Origin: Thermasporomyces composti
GTDB taxonomy: Bacteria > Actinomycetota > Actinomycetes > Propionibacteriales > Actinopolymorphaceae
Direction of reading: 5' to 3'
Length of the DNA: 64,000 bases
NCBI RefSeq assembly: GCF_003386795.1
Contig: NZ_QTUC01000001.1
Span: forward strand, 2,418,001 to 2,482,000
Shown here: positions 1-8,711 of the stretch, piece after piece
How the letters are laid out: every line of letters begins with the position of its first letter
How positions within the stretch are numbered: the first letter of the stretch is position 1
Program-made: the position numbers and the translations under genes
Notes under the pieces: generated by a model
What the model was told of the DNA's origin: nothing
Seen by the model: only the letters and a program-made list of their open reading frames with translations
The model's database searches: none

Positions 1-522
1 ATGGTGGGCGGTGTGCTCAAGCCGGGCGACGAGATCATGGTGCTGCCGTCCGGGATGACGTCGCACGTCTCCCACATCGAGACCGCGGACGGGCCGGTCG
101 AGGAGGCGTTCCCGCCCATGTCGGTGACCGTCCGACTCACTGACGACATCGATGTCTCCCGGGGCGACATGATCTGCCGGCCGCACAACGCCCCCCGCTC
201 CGCCCAGAACATCGACGCGATGGTGTGCTGGATGGTCGACGAGCCGCTCCGGCCAGGTCAGCGGATCCTGGTCAAGCACACCACCCGGTGGGCGAAGGCG
301 ATCGTCAAGCGGCTGCACTACCAGCTCGACGTCAACACGCTGCACCGCAACATGTCGGCGGAGGAGCTCAAGCTCAACGAGATCGGCCGGGTCAGCCTGC
401 GGATCGCGCAGCCGCTGTTCGTCGACGAGTACGCACGCAACCGGCTGACGGGCGGGTTCATCATCGTCGACGAGGCGACGAACGTCACCGTCGGCGCCGC
501 GATGGTGGTGGACGCGAGCTGA
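1..522 (+). CDS. cysN: Sulfate adenylyltransferase large subunit (CysN), C-terminal part
   Basis: This is the last 173 residues of the GTP-binding subunit of ATP sulfurylase, which with CysD activates sulfate to adenosine phosphosulfate in the cytoplasm. What is present is the beta-barrel region after the GTPase domain: the stretch DVSRGDMICRPHNAP, the AMVCWM segment, the LVKHTTR segment, the LDVNTLHRN segment and the closing TGGFIIVDEATN are all characteristic of CysN. The GTPase domain lies before the window, so the ATG at position 1 is internal and not the start. The stop is at 520-522. The 158 bases that follow hold only short direct repeats (CCCAGGCAGCACCG twice and GAAGTAAG copies) and no gene. 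Confidence 0.93.
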   Translation: MVGGVLKPGDEIMVLPSGMTSHVSHIETADGPVEEAFPPMSVTVRLTDDIDVSRGDMICRPHNAPRSAQNIDAMVCWMVDEPLRPGQRILVKHTTRWAKAIVKRLHYQLDVNTLHRNMSAEELKLNEIGRVSLRIAQPLFVDEYARNRLTGGFIIVDEATNVTVGAAMVVDAS

Positions 523-680
523 CCCCGTTCCAGGCAGCACCGCCCAGGCAGCACCGCCCAGGCGGCGCTGCCAAGGAAGTAAGGAAGTAAGGAAGTACTG
601 CCAAGGAAGCCCTGCCAAGCAAGCACCGTCTCGAGCCAGCACGGTCCCAGCCAGCGCGGACTCAGCCCAACGTCGAGCGC

Positions 681-1865
681 TCAGCCCAGCACGATCGCCC
701 GAGCCTCCGCGAAGGCCTGGGCTGCCCGCTCGAGGTCGTCCCGGGTATGGGCGGCCGACATCTGCGTGCGGATCCGTGCTGTCCCGCGCGGGACGACCGG
801 GTAGGAGAAGGCGGTGACGTAGACGCCGAGGTCGAGCAGGGTCGCCGCCATGCGGCTGGCGACCACGGCGTCGCCGAACATCACCGGGACGATCGGGTGC
901 TGTCCGGGCAGCACGTCGAAGCCCAGCTCCACCATGCGGCTCCGGAAGAAGGCGGTGTTGTCCCACAGGCGCTGGCGAAGGTCGTCGGAGGTCTCGAGCA
1001 GGTCGAACGCGCGCAACGCCGCCGCGGCGATCGCCGGCGCCAGGGCGTTCGAGAACAGGTAGGGCCGGGAGCGCTGCCGCAGCAGCTCGATGATCTCCGC
1101 ACGTCCGCTCGTGTAGCCGCCGCTGGCCCCACCGAGCGCCTTGCCGAGGGTGCCCGTGATCACGTCCACGCGGTCGCTGACTCCGTGCAGCTCCGGCGTC
1201 CCCTTCCCGTGCTCGCCGACGAACCCGACCGCGTGGGAGTCGTCCACCATCACTAGGGCGTCGTACTCGTCGGCGAGGTCGCAGATGTCGGCGAGCGGCG
1301 CCAGGTAACCGTCCATGGAGAAGACGCCGTCGGTGGCGATCAGTCGGAACCGCGCGTCGGCGGCGTTCTGGAGCTGCTTCTCCAGGTCGGCCATGTCGGC
1401 GTTGCGGTAGCGCAGGCGGCGCGCCTTGCACAGGCGGATCCCGTCGATGATGCTGGCGTGGTTCAGCTCGTCGGATATGACGGCGTCCTCCGGCCCGAGC
1501 AGCGTCTCGAACAGACCGGTGTTGGCGTCGAAGCACGAGCTGTACAGCAGCGTGTCCTCGGTTCCGAGGAACGCCGAGATCCGCTGTTCGAGCCGCTTGT
1601 GCAGCTCCTGGGTGCCACAGATGAAGCGAACCGACGCCATGCCGAAGCCCCACTCGTCCAGGCCCTTTGTGGCCGCGGCGATGAGGTCGGGGTGGTCCGC
1701 GAGACCGAGGTAGTTGTTGGCGCAGAGGTTGAGCACCGGTTGACCACCGGCGACCGCGACCCGGGCGCCCTGCGGTGTGCTCAACGGACGCTCGTTCTTC
1801 GTCAGCCCTTCGGCGCGGATCTCGTCCAAGGTGGCGCGCAGGTGGTCGCGCATCCGTCCGTACAC
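681..1865 (-). CDS. kbl: Glycine C-acetyltransferase (2-amino-3-ketobutyrate CoA ligase)
   Basis: A 394-residue PLP enzyme of the alpha-oxoamine synthase family. It cleaves 2-amino-3-ketobutyrate with CoA into glycine and acetyl-CoA, the second step of threonine degradation. Visible motifs are [13 protein letters not shown] near the N-terminus, the VDDSHAVGF segment with the cofactor-contacting Asp and His, and [13 protein letters not shown] with the Schiff-base lysine. I place the start at a GTG (1863-1865) because GAGAGGAG sits five bases upstream; the ATG four codons later has the motif too far away. It follows tdh by 11 bases, so the two are one operon. The reading frame continues far upstream of the start, but that extension is only the shadow of tdh. 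Confidence 0.93.
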   Translation of the reverse strand: MYGRMRDHLRATLDEIRAEGLTKNERPLSTPQGARVAVAGGQPVLNLCANNYLGLADHPDLIAAATKGLDEWGFGMASVRFICGTQELHKRLEQRISAFLGTEDTLLYSSCFDANTGLFETLLGPEDAVISDELNHASIIDGIRLCKARRLRYRNADMADLEKQLQNAADARFRLIATDGVFSMDGYLAPLADICDLADEYDALVMVDDSHAVGFVGEHGKGTPELHGVSDRVDVITGTLGKALGGASGGYTSGRAEIIELLRQRSRPYLFSNALAPAIAAAALRAFDLLETSDDLRQRLWDNTAFFRSRMVELGFDVLPGQHPIVPVMFGDAVVASRMAATLLDLGVYVTAFSYPVVPRGTARIRTQMSAAHTRDDLERAAQAFAEARAIVLG

Positions 1866-1876
1866 CGTCGCTCCTC

Positions 1877-2935
1877 TCACGGTGTCGCGTCGGCCGGGTG
1901 GTCGGGCGTCGGCCTCCAGTCCAGGAGGACCTTGCCGCACTGACCGCTCCTGACCGTCGCGAGCGCCTCTTCGTACTCGGCGGAGGGATACCGGTGGGTG
2001 ATGACCGGGGTGATGTCGAGACCGTCCGCGACGAGGACGGACATCGCGTACCAGGTGTCCATCATCTGCCGTCCGTAGATCCCCTTGATCGTGAGCATGG
2101 ACAGCACGACTTGACTCCAGTCGACGCTGACCGGGCCGGACGGCAGGCCGAGCACGGCGATGCGGCCCCCGTGTGCCATCGACTCGACCATGGTGGGCAG
2201 GGCGCTGGGGTGTCCCGACATCTCCAGGCCGACGTCGAAGCCTTCCTTCATGCCGAGCTCGCGTTGGACGTCCGCCAACGAGGTCGTCGTGGCGTCCACC
2301 GCCTTGGTGACCCCCATGCGCTCGGCGAGCCGAAGCCGGTAGTCGTTGACGTCGGTGATGACGACGAACCGCGCGCCCGCGTGGCGCACGACGGCCGCCG
2401 CCATGATGCCGATCGGCCCGGCTCCGGTGATGAGGACGTCCTCGCCGAGCACCGGAAAGGTCAACGCGGTGTGGACGGCGTTGCCGAACGGATCGAAGAT
2501 CGCCGCCACGTCGAGGTTGATGTCGGGCGGGTGCGTCCAGACGTTGCTCGCCGGCAGGGTGAGGTAGTCCGCGAAGGCGCCCGCCCGGGTCACACCGATG
2601 CCCTCGGTCCGCGCGCACAGGTGCCGCCGGCCGGCCATGCAGTTGCGGCAGCGTCCACACACCAGGTGTCCCTCGCCACTGACGATGTCGCCGACGGCGA
2701 CGTCCTCGACACCGGGACCCAGCTCGACCACCTGTCCGACGAACTCGTGTCCGAGGATGAGCGGGGTCGGCACATGTCGGCGAGCCCAGTCGTCCCAGGC
2801 CACGATGTGCAGGTCGGTTCCGCAGATGCCGGTCTGCCACACCCGGATGAGGACCTCACCCGCGCCAGGCGTCGGGTCGGGCACGTCCTCCAGCCACAGA
2901 CCCGGTTCGGCCTTGGCCTTCACCAGCGCACGCAT
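1877..2935 (-). CDS. tdh: L-threonine 3-dehydrogenase
   Basis: A 352-residue zinc-dependent medium-chain dehydrogenase that oxidises threonine to 2-amino-3-ketobutyrate with NAD. The catalytic zinc motif GICGTDLH and GHEFVG are present, as is the structural-zinc lobe [15 protein letters not shown] with four cysteines, and a Rossmann [12 protein letters not shown] segment. The partner kbl follows 11 bases downstream, which fixes the pathway. Two ATG codons are possible (2939-2941 and 2933-2935); the second gives [14 protein letters not shown], matching the usual family N-terminus, and leaves about eight bases to a GGGAG element. A longer in-frame extension to 3001 is not supported. Confidence 0.93.
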   Translation of the reverse strand: MRALVKAKAEPGLWLEDVPDPTPGAGEVLIRVWQTGICGTDLHIVAWDDWARRHVPTPLILGHEFVGQVVELGPGVEDVAVGDIVSGEGHLVCGRCRNCMAGRRHLCARTEGIGVTRAGAFADYLTLPASNVWTHPPDINLDVAAIFDPFGNAVHTALTFPVLGEDVLITGAGPIGIMAAAVVRHAGARFVVITDVNDYRLRLAERMGVTKAVDATTTSLADVQRELGMKEGFDVGLEMSGHPSALPTMVESMAHGGRIAVLGLPSGPVSVDWSQVVLSMLTIKGIYGRQMMDTWYAMSVLVADGLDITPVITHRYPSAEYEEALATVRSGQCGKVLLDWRPTPDHPADATP

Positions 2936-2941
2936 GGCCAT

Positions 2942-2971
2942 ATCTCCCGCCGGGGGATCTCCCGCCGGGGG
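2942..2971 (+). repeat. Perfect 15-bp tandem duplication at the tdh ribosome binding site
   Basis: Two adjacent identical copies of ATCTCCCGCCGGGGG (2942-2956 and 2957-2971). Read on the tdh strand each copy supplies a GGCGGGAG element, so the duplication has doubled the Shine-Dalgarno-like sequence just before the tdh start. Effect on translation is inference. Confidence 0.8.
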
Positions 2972-3091
2972 CCGGCGTGGCCCCCAGGTCCTTCTGCCCA
3001 AGGCCCGCCCTCCGACACCACCACCCGTGGGTGGTCCTGGCGAACGTCAGGTCGTGTCGTGGCGCGCTGGTGTGAGCCGGCTCCAGACTGC

Positions 3092-3113
3092 TAGCATTCG
3101 AACATGTATTCGA
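3092..3113 (+). promoter_or_regulatory. Leaderless promoter with an overlapping LexA-like (SOS) box
   Basis: A -10 hexamer TAGCAT (3092-3097) lies six bases before the ATG at 3104, the spacing of a leaderless transcript. The dyad TCGAAC-ATGT-ATTCGA (3098-3113) covers the start codon. It matches the actinobacterial/Bacillus LexA consensus (CGAAC-N4-GTTCG with flanking T and A) at all but one base (A for G in the right arm). A repressor bound here would block transcription start and translation start alike. Confidence 0.5.
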
Positions 3114-3460
3114 AACCGCTCGATGAGCCTCGAGCGTCGCTCCCCGAGCTTCTCTCCGAGATCGACCCGATAGCCCTGGGGCAGGCGGGTCTGCAGGCCT
3201 TGGCGTTGGCGGGCACCGCCATCCTGGCTCGTCACGTTGCGAGTGGCGACTCGGTCGGCACCATCACCGACCTGCGCTCGGTCCTGCCGCGTCAGCAGTG
3301 GAGCATCCTTCTGCGGGCGCTCGGCGCTTTCGCGGATCCGCGGGACTGGCCTCCCGATGCCGACCGTCGTCGGGCGGAGGCGGCGACGGTCATGTGCCTG
3401 CATGCCCGCGCGACGTTGACGCGTCCGAACCGTACGACCTCCCGCCGGGGCGTCGTCTGA
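3104..3460 (+). CDS. Conserved-looking hypothetical protein, possibly SOS-controlled
   Basis: A 118-residue protein I do not recognise. The N-terminal half is helical and alanine/leucine-rich (LGQAGLQALALAGTAIL) and the C-terminus is basic (residues 85-118). There is no clear membrane segment or catalytic motif. The start is chosen because a -10 hexamer sits six bases upstream and no ribosome binding site is visible. It is divergent from tdh. Its interest is the LexA-like dyad on the start codon, which would make it a candidate DNA-damage-inducible gene. The last 30 residues are of doubtful quality and the downstream region is decayed, so a truncated gene is also possible. Confidence 0.5.
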   Translation: MYSKPLDEPRASLPELLSEIDPIALGQAGLQALALAGTAILARHVASGDSVGTITDLRSVLPRQQWSILLRALGAFADPRDWPPDADRRRAEAATVMCLHARATLTRPNRTTSRRGVV

Positions 3461-3493
3461 GAGGTGGTGCGAACACCCGAGTGGAACGCGCGT

Positions 3494-3532
3494 GTGCCAC
3501 GTATGGCACGCGGATAGCGCCATACGTGGCAT
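3494..3532. repeat. Paired dyads TGCCA-N4-TGGCA forming a 13-bp inverted repeat
   Basis: TGCCACGTATGGC (3495-3507) and GCCATACGTGGCA (3519-3531) are perfect reverse complements separated by 11 bases. Each arm is itself a near-palindrome of the form TGCCA-N4-TGGCA, so the element looks like two facing operators as much as a terminator stem. No T-tract follows. It lies between the 3104 gene and a decayed minus-strand gene. Confidence 0.6.
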
Positions 3533-3599
3533 GCTGTCCACGAGACCCAGCGAGTCACGAAACTCCGTCCGTCCGCGCTGTCGAGCTCCCCGGCATGCT

Positions 3600-3835
3600 C
3601 CAGCCACGACGTCGGCGGCCCACGGGAGTGGTTCGTCCTTTCTCCGCTTGTGCTCCACGTGCAAGACCGCGCCGCCCCTGAGCGACAGCATGACTTCTCG
3701 GGCGTGGTCGAGGTCGACCTCGAACATGGCCGCGCACACCACGGAGACGCCTCCCTCGTCCGCTTCGTCGAAGGACTCGTCCGCCCACGCTCGGCGCGTA
3801 TCGGTGTGCGCGGCCGCAGGGTAGAGGCCATGATC
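3600..3835 (-). pseudogene. Possible remnant of a DUF3800-like gene
   Basis: On the minus strand one frame reads RRAWADESFDEADEGGVSVV from about 3796 and then a helix and a strand (FEVDLDHAREVML, GGAVLHVEHKRRK). This resembles the N-terminal half of small actinobacterial proteins that begin with an R-A-W-x-DES motif. After about 3600 the frame turns into low-quality sequence and no single frame continues, so I read it as a truncated, decayed gene. The assignment rests on the N-terminal pattern only. Confidence 0.35.
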
Positions 3836-3958
3836 GACATCCGAGGTGGCTCTGTCGGCCGAGCCGCGTGAGGTCGCCGCCGACACCGACCGCCGGTCGG
3901 CGGCAACACCGCGGCCGCCACCGGGCAGCTCGTGGTCGACGGGCGACCTGAGCTCGCG

Positions 3959-5590
3959 CTATGCCGGCTCGGTCCCTGGCGTGGCCGTGCCGTTCGGTGA
4001 TTGAGCCGCCCCGCCGCCGGTCCAGCCCTCCTTCGCGACGCCACCGGGAATGGGCGCCGATGGGTCGTACGGCGCCCGGGTGAAGATGAACGACGCGAGA
4101 TCGAGATGGCTGACTCGACCGTCGGGTCCGCGCACGATCCGGAGCGTCTCGCCGGCGTAGTAGCCGTCCAGGCCGACCCACGTGCCGTCCGGACGTCGGC
4201 GGAACCTCGACGCTCGCGTGCCGTGAGCGATCGGCGTCAGCTCCAGCTCGTCGCGGCCGCGAGCCCGCAGGATGAACCCCGTCGGGCCCCAGTACCACGT
4301 GCCCACGAGGTCGAGGAGCCCGTCGGGCGGCGATGGCAGGGGCGTCCACTCGTCGGGAAGCCGGGGCTCGTGCTGGAGCAGGATCTCGATCAGATCCGAC
4401 GCGACGGGGCCCAGCCCTGAGGTGGTGTTCGCCAAGGCGACCGCCCCCACGGCCTCGTCCACGTCGACCCACAGCTGGGCCAGGAATCCCGGCATGGAGC
4501 CGCCGTGGCCGACCAGCGTGCGGCCGTTCCGCTGCTGGATCTGGAAGCCGAGGCCGTAGCCCGAGACCCATCGCGGGCCCTGCTCGACGATGTTCGGCTC
4601 CCGCAGCTCGGCGAGCGTGTCGGCGGAGAGGACGTCACCGGTGTCGCCGGCGACGAACGCCGCCCATCGGCCCAGGTCGGCGACCGTCGACCAGAGCTGC
4701 CCCGCCGCCGCCATCGCGCCCGCGTCGTGGGCGGGCTCGGGGAGCAGGACGTCGGCCCAGGGATGCACGGCGAACCCGGACGCGTGCGGTGGCTCGGGCA
4801 GGTACGTCGTCCGGCGCATGCCCAGCGGGTCGAGGATTTCCGCGCGGAGGGACTCCCACCAGGAGCGACCCCGGTGCCGCGCCACGACCTCCCCGAGGAT
4901 CGCGAAGCCGACGTTCGAGTAGTGGTGACGGCGGCCGGCCCGGTGCCGGAGCGCCTCCGGCCTGAGCTGCGCGGCCAGGTCGGACCAGGGTCCCCCGGGC
5001 GTGCGCTCCCACCACGGCCCCTCGGTCTCCGCCTGGAGACCAGATGTATGCGACAACAGCTGGGCGATGGTGCGGTCGCCGAGCGCGGTGCCAGGCACGT
5101 GCCGATCGAGCGGGTCGGCGAAGTCGAGCCGGCCCTCGTCACGGAGCCGGGCGACGAGGACGGCGACAAAGGTCTTGGTGATCGACCCGATCCGGTACTG
5201 CGTCGAGGGGGTCGGTGGCGCGTCGCCGACCCGGCCGCGTCCGGCCGTCCAGACCAGCGCTCCGTCTCGAACCACGCCCACGGCCAGGGCGGGGATCCGA
5301 GAGTCGGCTTGCTCGCGCGCCACCCGGTACAGCAGGGCTCGCCCAGTTTCTGGCAGCACGCTCTCTGGCAGCACGGTCTCTGGCAGCACGGTCTCTGCCG
5401 GCACGGTCTGTGGCGGCACGCCTGCGGGCGTCATGGTGCCGTCGTCCCGGCCGTCGCTCGTCCTGACGCTCCTCCTCGAGGCGTCGACCTCCCGCTCCGC
5501 CGGGTGCTCGGCCGAGGAGGAGGTCGAACGAGCGCTGGCCGGATCGGTCACCTGGTCGATGTGTCCGGAAGAACCGGTCCCTGGAGGCAT
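3959..5590 (-). CDS. Serine hydrolase of the beta-lactamase/penicillin-binding fold (class C-like)
   Basis: A 543-residue protein with the class C beta-lactamase / D,D-peptidase / esterase fold: the nucleophile motif SITK (S-x-x-K), the tyrosine motif YSN in HYSNVGFAILG, and HGG in VGHGGSMPG, the usual third motif. A C-terminal beta-rich region of about 130 residues (from LVGTWYWGPTGF) is typical of the esterase EstB-like members. There is no signal peptide or membrane segment, so it is probably cytoplasmic. The ATG at 5588-5590 has a -10 hexamer TACGCT six bases upstream (5597-5602), suggesting a leaderless start; an internal ATG at 5434 is the alternative. The N-terminal linker contains an in-frame tandem repeat. 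Confidence 0.8.
   Translation of the reverse strand: MPPGTGSSGHIDQVTDPASARSTSSSAEHPAEREVDASRRSVRTSDGRDDGTMTPAGVPPQTVPAETVLPETVLPESVLPETGRALLYRVAREQADSRIPALAVGVVRDGALVWTAGRGRVGDAPPTPSTQYRIGSITKTFVAVLVARLRDEGRLDFADPLDRHVPGTALGDRTIAQLLSHTSGLQAETEGPWWERTPGGPWSDLAAQLRPEALRHRAGRRHHYSNVGFAILGEVVARHRGRSWWESLRAEILDPLGMRRTTYLPEPPHASGFAVHPWADVLLPEPAHDAGAMAAAGQLWSTVADLGRWAAFVAGDTGDVLSADTLAELREPNIVEQGPRWVSGYGLGFQIQQRNGRTLVGHGGSMPGFLAQLWVDVDEAVGAVALANTTSGLGPVASDLIEILLQHEPRLPDEWTPLPSPPDGLLDLVGTWYWGPTGFILRARGRDELELTPIAHGTRASRFRRRPDGTWVGLDGYYAGETLRIVRGPDGRVSHLDLASFIFTRAPYDPSAPIPGGVAKEGWTGGGAAQSPNGTATPGTEPA
5346..5420 (-). repeat. 15-bp tandem repeat inside the hydrolase gene
   Basis: About five degenerate copies of a 15-base unit around CTCTGGCAGCACGGT. 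They encode a repeated V/T-L-P-E-T/S linker before the catalytic domain. The length is a multiple of three, so copy changes would keep the frame. Confidence 0.7.
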
Positions 5591-5686
5591 GCGGGCAGCG
5601 TAGACAGTCACGCGCGGTGCCGCAGCCGGACACTCGCCGGTTCGCGGCGGTGCCCCCGCGGCGTGGGCATGGTGACGACCGCCACG

Positions 5687-5702
5687 TACACTGCGATGCG
5701 TG
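5687..5702 (+). promoter_or_regulatory. purF promoter, leaderless
   Basis: A -10 hexamer TACACT (5687-5692) is followed by seven bases and the GTG start of purF (5700-5702). No ribosome binding site precedes the GTG, so the transcript probably begins at or one base before the start codon. No convincing -35 is seen. Confidence 0.5.
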
Positions 5703-7187
5703 CCGGCACGCGGCGACGGACGTCTTTCCCACGACCTCGACCCCGCCGACCACACGCCGAAGGACGCCTGCGGTGTCTTCGGTGTCTGGGCACCAGGGGA
5801 GGAGGTCGCCAAGCTCACCTACTTCGGCCTGTACGCGCTGCAACACCGCGGGCAGGAGTCCGCGGGCATCGCGGTCAGCAACGGACAGCAGGTCCTCGTC
5901 TACAAGGAGATGGGCCTGGTGTCGCAGGTCTTCGACGAGGCGGTCCTGGAGTCCTTGCAGGGTCACCTCGCGATCGGGCACTGCCGCTATTCCACGACTG
6001 GGTCCAGCGTCTGGGAGAACGCGCAGCCGACATTCCGGCCCACGCCACGCGGAGGGCTCGCGCTCGCCCACAACGGCAACCTGACCAACTCGGCCGAGCT
6101 GCTCGACCTGGTCGACAAGCGAGCGGCCGAGGTGGGCCTCATGCCCCTCCCCGCGCGTGGTGAGCGGGGCACGACCGACACCGACCTGCTCACGAGCCTC
6201 CTCGCCTGTCACCAGGACGGTTCGCTGGACGACGCGGCCGCCGACGTCCTCCCTGAGGTGCGTGGCGCGTACTCGCTGGTGTTCATGGACGAGACCACGC
6301 TGTACGCCGCGCGTGACCCGCAGGGCATCCGGCCGCTCATGATCGGTCGGCTCGCGTCGGGTTGGGTGGTGGCCAGCGAGAACGCCGCCTTGGACATCGT
6401 GGGCGCGACGTTCGTGCGGGAGGTCGAGCCAGGCGAGCTGGTGGCGATCGACGATCAGGGTCTGCGGTCGCGACGCTTCGCGCCGGCGGATCCCAAGGGC
6501 TGTCTCTTCGAGTACGTCTACCTCGCTCGACCTGACACGAAGATCGCCGGACGCTCCGTCCACGAGAGCCGGGTCGAGGTGGGGCGGATGCTCGCTCGGG
6601 AACATCCCGCCGACGCGGATCTCGTCATTCCCGTGCCCGAGTCCGCCACCCCGGCCGCGATCGGATACGCGGAGGAGAGCGGCATCCCCTACGGCCACGG
6701 CCTGGTGAAGAACAGCTACGTCGGTCGGACGTTCATCCAGCCGACCCAGACGATCCGGCGGCTCGGCATCCGGCTGAAGTACAACCCGCTGCGCGAGATG
6801 ATCGAGGGCAAGCGGCTGGTCATGGTCGACGACTCGATCGTGCGCGGCAACACCCAGCGGGCGCTCGTTCGGATGCTGCGAGACGCCGGAGCTCGTGAGG
6901 TGCACGTCCGGATCTCCAGCCCACCGGTCAAGTGGCCGTGCTTCTATGGCATTGACTTCGCCTCGCGATCGGAGTTGATCGCCGCCGAGCGTGAGGTCGA
7001 CGAGATTTGTGGGGCGATCGGCGCCGACTCTCTCGGTTTCATCTCGCTTGATTCGCTGATCGCCGCCAGCGGCCAGCCGCGAGAGCGGCTGTGCCGCGCA
7101 TGCTTCGATGGCGCCTACCCCATCGAGATCCCGCAGAGCACCCGCAGGGGCAAGTTCCATCTCGAGGTGGCGATCTCCGGCCGGTGA
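5700..7187 (+). CDS. purF: Amidophosphoribosyltransferase
   Basis: A 495-residue enzyme for the first committed step of purine synthesis: it transfers the glutamine amide to phosphoribosyl pyrophosphate. The N-terminal glutamine amidohydrolase has its nucleophile in DACGVFG (Cys24); the residues before it would be a cleaved propeptide. The phosphoribosyltransferase signature is VMVDDSIVRGNT. Cysteines in KGCLFEYVY, WPCFYGIDF and LCRACFDG match the iron-sulfur type of PurF as in Bacillus subtilis. The start is GTG 5700, which gives the expected N-terminus. The gene is followed 86 bases later by purM in the usual actinobacterial order. Confidence 0.96.
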   Translation: MPARGDGRLSHDLDPADHTPKDACGVFGVWAPGEEVAKLTYFGLYALQHRGQESAGIAVSNGQQVLVYKEMGLVSQVFDEAVLESLQGHLAIGHCRYSTTGSSVWENAQPTFRPTPRGGLALAHNGNLTNSAELLDLVDKRAAEVGLMPLPARGERGTTDTDLLTSLLACHQDGSLDDAAADVLPEVRGAYSLVFMDETTLYAARDPQGIRPLMIGRLASGWVVASENAALDIVGATFVREVEPGELVAIDDQGLRSRRFAPADPKGCLFEYVYLARPDTKIAGRSVHESRVEVGRMLAREHPADADLVIPVPESATPAAIGYAEESGIPYGHGLVKNSYVGRTFIQPTQTIRRLGIRLKYNPLREMIEGKRLVMVDDSIVRGNTQRALVRMLRDAGAREVHVRISSPPVKWPCFYGIDFASRSELIAAEREVDEICGAIGADSLGFISLDSLIAASGQPRERLCRACFDGAYPIEIPQSTRRGKFHLEVAISGR

Positions 7188-7273
7188 GGGGTCGGGGTGC
7201 CCAGCACCCCGACCCTCCGGCCGGACGAGCGCCACCGGACTGATCCCCCGTCCCCAAGGAAGGACGCCGAGAC

Positions 7274-8335
7274 GTGACGGAGCCGACCAAGCCGATCTCC
7301 TACGCCAGCGCGGGGGTCGACATCGAGGCCGCCGACCGCGCCGTCGCCCTCATGCGGAGCTGGGTGGAGAAGACCCGGCGGCCCGAGGTGGTCGGCGGAA
7401 TCGGGGGCTTCGCCGGGTTGTTCGACGCTTCCGCGCTCCGGGACTACCGGCGGCCGCTTCTGGCCACCACGACGGATGGGGTCGGCACGAAGGTCGCGAT
7501 CGCCCAGGCACTGGACAAGCACGACACGATCGGCTTCGACCTCGTCGGCATGCTGGTCGACGATCTCGTGGTCTGCGGTGCACAGCCGCTGTTCCTGACC
7601 GACTACATCGCCTGTGGGAAGCTCCAGCCGGAGCGGATCTCGCTGATCGTCAAGGGCATCGCCGAGGCCTGTGTGGTCGCTGGCTGCTCGCTGGTCGGTG
7701 GGGAGACGGCTGAGCACCCCGGCCTGCTCGAGCCCCACGAGTACGACGTGGCCGGTGCGACCACCGGCGTGGTGGAGGCGGACGAGGTGCTCGGGCCGGA
7801 TCGGGTGCGTCCTGGCGACGTCGCGATCGCGATGGCGTCGTCCGGCTTGCACAGCAACGGCTACTCGCTGGTCCGGGCGGTCCTGCGTCAGACGGGCCGT
7901 CGGCTTGACGAGCACGTCGACGACCTGGGCCGGACCCTCGGGGAGGAGCTGCTCGAACCCACCCGCATCTACGCCAAGGACTGCCTCGCGCTGGCTGAGC
8001 GGGTGGAGGTCCACGCGATGGCGCACATCACCGGGGGCGGGCTCGCCGCGAACGCGGCGCGCGTGCTCCCCTCGAACGTCGACCTCGTGCTCGACCGCTC
8101 CACGTGGGCTCCGCCCCGGATCTTCACCCTGCTGGGCGAGTGGGGTGCGGTCGAGGACGCCGAGCTGGAGCGCACCTTCAACATGGGCGTCGGCATGCTG
8201 GCGCTCGTCGCTGACGAGCACGCAGATGCCGCGGTCGGCCTGCTCGCCGACCGCGGCATCCATGCCTGGGTCGCCGGAAAGGTGCAGCCAGGTGAGGGCT
8301 CCGCTGTTCTCGCGGGAAGTTACGAGCGGAGTTGA
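7274..8335 (+). CDS. purM: Phosphoribosylformylglycinamidine cyclo-ligase
   Basis: A 353-residue AIR synthetase, step five of purine synthesis, ATP-dependent ring closure of formylglycinamidine ribonucleotide. Family motifs visible are ISYASAGVDI at the N-terminus, ATTTDGVGTK, GGETAEHPG and HITGGGL. The start is GTG 7274 with an AAGGAAGG element about ten bases upstream. It is probably co-transcribed with purF. Confidence 0.96.
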   Translation: MTEPTKPISYASAGVDIEAADRAVALMRSWVEKTRRPEVVGGIGGFAGLFDASALRDYRRPLLATTTDGVGTKVAIAQALDKHDTIGFDLVGMLVDDLVVCGAQPLFLTDYIACGKLQPERISLIVKGIAEACVVAGCSLVGGETAEHPGLLEPHEYDVAGATTGVVEADEVLGPDRVRPGDVAIAMASSGLHSNGYSLVRAVLRQTGRRLDEHVDDLGRTLGEELLEPTRIYAKDCLALAERVEVHAMAHITGGGLAANAARVLPSNVDLVLDRSTWAPPRIFTLLGEWGAVEDAELERTFNMGVGMLALVADEHADAAVGLLADRGIHAWVAGKVQPGEGSAVLAGSYERS

Positions 8336-8355
8336 CCGCGAAAGGTCGTCCGCGG

Positions 8356-8559
8356 TCAGCGGCGACGCGCTACGCGATCGTCCTCGTCGACCCCGTCGTC
8401 GTACTCGTCGTAAGGGTCGTCCTCGGCGTGAACGTCACCGTTCTTGCCGCCACGACCGGACAGCTCGCGCTGCAGCGCTTCGAAGTCGGGGTCGTGGGTG
8501 CGGTATTTCAGCGCCCGGGCGACCTTCGTCTGCTTGGCCTTAGCTCGGCCGCGCCCCAT
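8356..8559 (-). CDS. DUF3073 family small protein
   Basis: A 67-residue actinobacterial protein of unknown function. The conserved N-terminus MGRGRAKAKQTKVARALKY is basic and the C-terminus is a run of Asp/Glu, a polarised charge layout typical of DUF3073. The start is chosen at 8557-8559 because it gives the family N-terminus and has an AGGGGG element eight bases before it; an ATG six codons earlier is possible. In Streptomyces coelicolor the orthologue (SCO4088) likewise follows purM. It converges on purM with a 20-base gap. Confidence 0.9.
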   Translation of the reverse strand: MGRGRAKAKQTKVARALKYRTHDPDFEALQRELSGRGGKNGDVHAEDDPYDEYDDGVDEDDRVARRR

Positions 8560-8711
8560 GGGTCGACCCCCTCGCACAACATAAAGCGGGGCAACACGTC
8601 CGAGACGTGCGCCCTCGGGCTCTCGGTTTCATCTGCTCGTGAGTCAACCGTACCGGCTTCTACCTCGATCACGCACGTCGGGTGGGTGTTGAACGCCACA
8701 CTGTCCGGAAG

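Noticed and set aside
523-680. Short repeated GAAGTAAG and CCCAGGCAGCACCG units after cysN as a regulatory array
   Set aside because: They are imperfect, short and not near a promoter; probably simple slippage repeats.
1863-2840. In-frame upstream extension of kbl to a 719-residue protein
   Set aside because: The extra part is arginine-rich antisense or shadow sequence of tdh, and kbl has its own ribosome binding site.
5350-5420. LPETG-like sortase motif in the beta-lactamase-fold protein
   Set aside because: It is near the N-terminus, created by the tandem repeat, and not followed by a membrane helix and basic tail, so it is not a sorting signal.
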